DNA from: Halobaculum sp. MBLA0147
GTDB lineage: Archaea > Halobacteriota > Halobacteria > Halobacteriales > Haloferacaceae
Length of the DNA: 64,000 bases
NCBI RefSeq assembly: GCF_041361345.1
Contig: NZ_JBGKAD010000001.1
Location: 1,488,001-1,552,000, forward strand
Direction of reading: 5' to 3'
In this document: positions 61,534 through 64,000 of the stretch, piece by piece
Layout of the letters: every line of letters starts with the position of its first letter
Numbering within the stretch: the first letter of the stretch is position 1
Notes under the pieces: model-generated
The model's input: the letters and a program-made list of their open reading frames with translations, nothing else
Databases searched by the model: none
Told to the model about the DNA's origin: nothing
Position numbers and translations under genes: made by a program

Positions 61534-61569
61534 ACACAGACGGAGCGGACTACCTCCGACGACAGACTC

Positions 61570-62400
61570 CTACGACAACTCGCCCTGCCGGATCGCCGCC
61601 TCGGCGTCCGCCAGTGCCGCCTCGGCGTCGAACGACGCCACGATGTCGCGGAGGTCCGCCTCGTCGGCGTCCGCCAGCGACTCGACGTAGCTCGTGACGT
61701 TCGGCACGGCACGGCACACGTTGTCGACGATTGGGACGGTCGCGGCCTGCGCGGACCGCGACAGCGGGTTGAGGTCGATCACGATCTCCGTCTTCCCCAC
61801 GTCGCCGAGCGCGGCCGCGCGGTCGCCGTCCTCCAGCGGCACGACGACCACGTCCGCGGCCGCGATCCCGTCCGCGTCGACCTTCCCCCGCTCGTGTGAG
61901 AGGCCGGGGATCCGAGCGTCTGCGTCGAGTCCCTTCACCTCCGCTGCGCCGTGTTCGCGGAGGTGGTCGGCGATCCGCTCCATCCGCTCGCGGGTCCGGT
62001 TGAAGAGGTTCACCTCCACGTCGGCGTCGGCCGCCGCCGCCAACTCGACGACCGCCTCGGGCGCCAGGGCGGCGACGTTGCCGTTGACCGACACGACCGG
62101 GTGGTCCGCCAACAGGAGGTGTGCTGCGGCCGCACGCGCCGCCTCGTCGGCGCTGTCGATGGTCTCCTCGCCCAACAGGTAGTCGAACGCCTCACCGCGT
62201 CCCTCCGCGATCAGTCCCTGTTTGGAGGTGATCCCCTTCTCGACGCCCGCCTCGATCCGGTGGCGCGTCTGGAGTGACTGCGCCCGCGGGTGGTCGTCCG
62301 GTACGTCGTCGTGGTCTGGTACGTCGTCGTGGTCCTCCGACGCCTCGTGTGTCGCGTCCTCGTGATCCGGGCCCTCCTCGTGTGTCGTCTCGTCGCTCAT
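61570..62400 (-). CDS. 4-phosphopantoate--beta-alanine ligase (phosphopantothenate synthetase)
   Basis: The protein has 276 residues. The first 40 residues are a His/Asp-rich tail with DHDDVPDHDDVPD repeats. The core has RHRIEAGVEKGITSKQGLIAEGRGEAFDYL in two halves, PVVSVNGNVAALAPEAVVEL, FNRTRERMERIADHL, and IVIDLNPLSRSAQAATVPIVDNVCRA. This is the archaeal PPS family that joins phosphopantoate and beta-alanine in CoA synthesis. It follows pantoate kinase by 25 bases on the same strand. Confidence 0.92.
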   Translation of the reverse strand: MSDETTHEEGPDHEDATHEASEDHDDVPDHDDVPDDHPRAQSLQTRHRIEAGVEKGITSKQGLIAEGRGEAFDYLLGEETIDSADEAARAAAAHLLLADHPVVSVNGNVAALAPEAVVELAAAADADVEVNLFNRTRERMERIADHLREHGAAEVKGLDADARIPGLSHERGKVDADGIAAADVVVVPLEDGDRAAALGDVGKTEIVIDLNPLSRSAQAATVPIVDNVCRAVPNVTSYVESLADADEADLRDIVASFDAEAALADAEAAIRQGELS

Positions 62401-62425
62401 ACGCTCCGGTTCCGGTGGCAGCGTG

Positions 62426-63466
62426 TTAGCGCCGTCGGAGTCGCACGCCGGTCGGGTCGACGCGGGTCACCGTCGGGTCGTAGCCGGCGTCCGAGAGTCC
62501 GGTGCCGGTGGCGACGACGGTCTCGCCGAGCATCGCCATCGTCGCCTCGCCACCCGTCGCACGGACGGCTTCGACCGCCTCCGCGACCGCCGGCACCAGC
62601 AGGTCCGCCTCACGGGCGAACGTCCGCGCGGCGGACAACACCGTCTGGAGACGCGGCGTCTCGCGGACGCGGTCGAGGGCCCGCTCGCCCGCCGCGGTGA
62701 CCGCCGTCGTGTCGTCGGCCAACACCGCCGCCGTCGAGCGGTCGCCGAAGCTGACGTACTCCACTCGCGGGCGCGCCGGGAGTCCGTCGACCCGTCCGTG
62801 GTCGGGGTCGCCGGGGGCGAGTCGCAGCGGGACGCCGCCGTGTGCGGCGCCGACTACGTCGCCGAGGCCCGTGCCGGCGCGCACCTCCGCGGCGTGGGCG
62901 ACGGCGACCAGCTCGTCGACCGTCCGCGGCAGGTCGTAGACGCGCGCCGCGGCGACGGCGGCACCCAGCGCCGCCCCGCCGGAGACGCCGAACCCCGACG
63001 CGACCGGCACCGCCGATCGCACCCGGATCCGCGAACGGGGGACGCCCAGCGTCGCCAACGTGTGCTCGACCGCCTCGATCGTCGCCCGCTCGCCGTCGAG
63101 TGTCACGACGTGCGGCGTCGTCGGAGAGTCATCGTGGTCGTCCTCGTCGTCGGTATCACCTCCACCTCCGCCACCGCCTCCGTCGGCAGTTCCGGAGGCC
63201 TCGGCGGCGCCGGAGTCCTCTGCGAGCGGTTCGACGGTCGTCTCGATTCCGTCGGCCAGCGCGAGCCCCGCGCCGGTCGCACCGCTGGTCGCCGGCTCGT
63301 CCGTCCGGTGCGGGGCGAAGAAGGCGGTCACGTGCGCCGGGACCACGGCCGTCGCGGTACGGGTCGTCGACTCGACGTCCTCGTCCGTCTGCCCGACACC
63401 TGCCTCGGTCGGCCGCTCGACACCCGCCTCGGTCGGCGGCTGCGGCGCGCTGGCGTCGTCCGTCAC
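62426..63466 (-). CDS. Pantoate kinase (GHMP family, archaeal CoA pathway)
   Basis: The protein has 346 residues from GTG 63466; upstream residues are Arg/Pro-rich. AHVTAFFAPHRTDEPATSGATGAGLALADG is the N-terminal motif (in two parts) and VPVASGFGVSGGAALGAAVA is the GHMP ATP-binding loop. GLGDVVGAAHGGVPLRL and ATGGEATMAMLGETV follow. A nonconserved insert with eight glycines and an acidic tract (TADGGGGGGGGDTDDEDDHD) sits at about 100-125. It phosphorylates pantoate and operates with the neighbouring synthetase. Confidence 0.9.
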   Translation of the reverse strand: MTDDASAPQPPTEAGVERPTEAGVGQTDEDVESTTRTATAVVPAHVTAFFAPHRTDEPATSGATGAGLALADGIETTVEPLAEDSGAAEASGTADGGGGGGGGDTDDEDDHDDSPTTPHVVTLDGERATIEAVEHTLATLGVPRSRIRVRSAVPVASGFGVSGGAALGAAVAAARVYDLPRTVDELVAVAHAAEVRAGTGLGDVVGAAHGGVPLRLAPGDPDHGRVDGLPARPRVEYVSFGDRSTAAVLADDTTAVTAAGERALDRVRETPRLQTVLSAARTFAREADLLVPAVAEAVEAVRATGGEATMAMLGETVVATGTGLSDAGYDPTVTRVDPTGVRLRRR

Positions 63467-63567
63467 GCCCCGTGTGTGACGGGGCCACGGACAAGGGTGC
63501 GTCGGATCGGTCGCCGCCCCGTTCCCCGACCCACGACTACTTGTCGGTGGCACTCGCTCGGGCAGGT

Positions 63568-64000
63568 ATGGAACACGTCGCCGTCGACGAGGTGGACAAC
63601 GCCGTCCAGCCGGCCGCGGTGATGCGCAGACTCACGGACGAACTCGGGTGTGAGGACCTCGCGATCAACTACTACGAACTCGCGCCGGGCGACAGCTTCG
63701 CGTTCGCGTACCACGAGCACTCGGTTCAAGAGGAGGTGTTCGTCGTCCTGTCGGGGACCGCGACCTGGGAGACGGAGTCGGGGACCGTCACCGTCGGGCC
63801 GAACGAGGCGATCCGCTTCGGCCCCGGCGAACGACAGCGTGGCTGGAACCGCACCGACGAGGACGGCGAGGGCGAACGCGTCCGGGCGCTGGCGCTGGGC
63901 GCGCCGCTGTCGTACGGCGACCAGCCGAAGACCGCTCCGTGTCCCGAGTGCGGCGAGGACGCACCCGTCAGCATCGGCCGGCCAGACGACGACCCGGAGG
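63568..64000 (+). CDS. Cupin-domain protein (runs off the window)
   Basis: The frame opens at ATG 63568 and continues past the window edge; 144 codons are visible. LAINYYELAPGDSFAFAYHEHSVQEEVFVV contains the first cupin metal motif (YHEHSVQEE) and GTVTVGPNEAIRFGPGERQRGW the second region. A C-terminal CPECGED suggests a zinc ribbon whose second half may be beyond the edge. It is a small barrel protein of unknown substrate. Confidence 0.85.
   Translation, partial: MEHVAVDEVDNAVQPAAVMRRLTDELGCEDLAINYYELAPGDSFAFAYHEHSVQEEVFVVLSGTATWETESGTVTVGPNEAIRFGPGERQRGWNRTDEDGEGERVRALALGAPLSYGDQPKTAPCPECGEDAPVSIGRPDDDPE

Overview
The window comes from the chromosome of a halophilic archaeon (class Halobacteria). 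The evidence is high GC with G/C-ending codons, acidic Asp/Glu-rich proteins, leaderless genes with TATA-like boxes 20-35 bases upstream of the start, many GTG starts, and archaea-specific genes: glycerol-1-phosphate dehydrogenase (egsA), aTrm56, pantoate kinase with phosphopantothenate synthetase, a DUF373 pair and a PGF-CTERM surface protein. The species cannot be named from the sequence. No rRNA, tRNA or CRISPR array was seen.

Region 1 (1-18.8 kb) is a surface-glycan and glycosylation island. It holds a polymerase-like membrane protein cut by the window edge, four GT4-type glycosyltransferases, a sulfatase-fold enzyme with Thr in place of the formylglycine Cys, a sugar-nucleotide epimerase, a frameshifted NodU-type carbamoyltransferase and a decayed epimerase fragment. 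It ends with a DUF4330 repeat protein (five repeats), an STT3/AglB-like oligosaccharyltransferase and a PglC/WcaJ-like phosphoglycosyl transferase. Two paralogous copies of a two-gene cassette (two-TM OB-like protein plus MADLLTHVL-type membrane hydrolase) flank the DUF4330/STT3/PGT block. In the first copy the hydrolase gene carries two in-frame stops.

Region 2 (about 19.8-27 kb) looks like the remnant of an integrated plasmid or conjugative element. It has a PadR-like regulator, a TraG/HerA-type coupling ATPase, a two-TM partner protein, 1.2 kb without a convincing gene, an AbrB-like protein, and an HNH endonuclease with a small downstream ORF. The right side abuts a sugar epimerase gene whose start codon is out of frame.

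Region 3 (27-64 kb) is mainly conserved housekeeping: Nudix, universal stress protein, glyoxalase-like proteins, paired fluoride channels with a HerA-like ATPase, DUF3179, AlaX, an HD phosphohydrolase, EgsA, M48 and M28 peptidases, aTrm56, topoisomerase I, serA and serB, a DapA-family aldolase, DUF373 paralogues, ROK kinase, NifU-domain protein, the archaeal CoA pair and a cupin. Scattered through it are three small two-gene modules, each with a winged-helix protein (MazF-like, HicA-like, and a DUF7342/TumE-like pair), a beta-lactamase-fold pseudoenzyme, a ribbon-helix-helix gene with TGTGAG-type inverted repeats at its promoter, and several tandem or inverted repeats. The most striking repeat is a long bulged hairpin at 58031-58126.

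Two apparent single-base frameshifts (6655-6661 and 27065-27075) lie at A-rich runs. They may be real lesions or sequencing errors.
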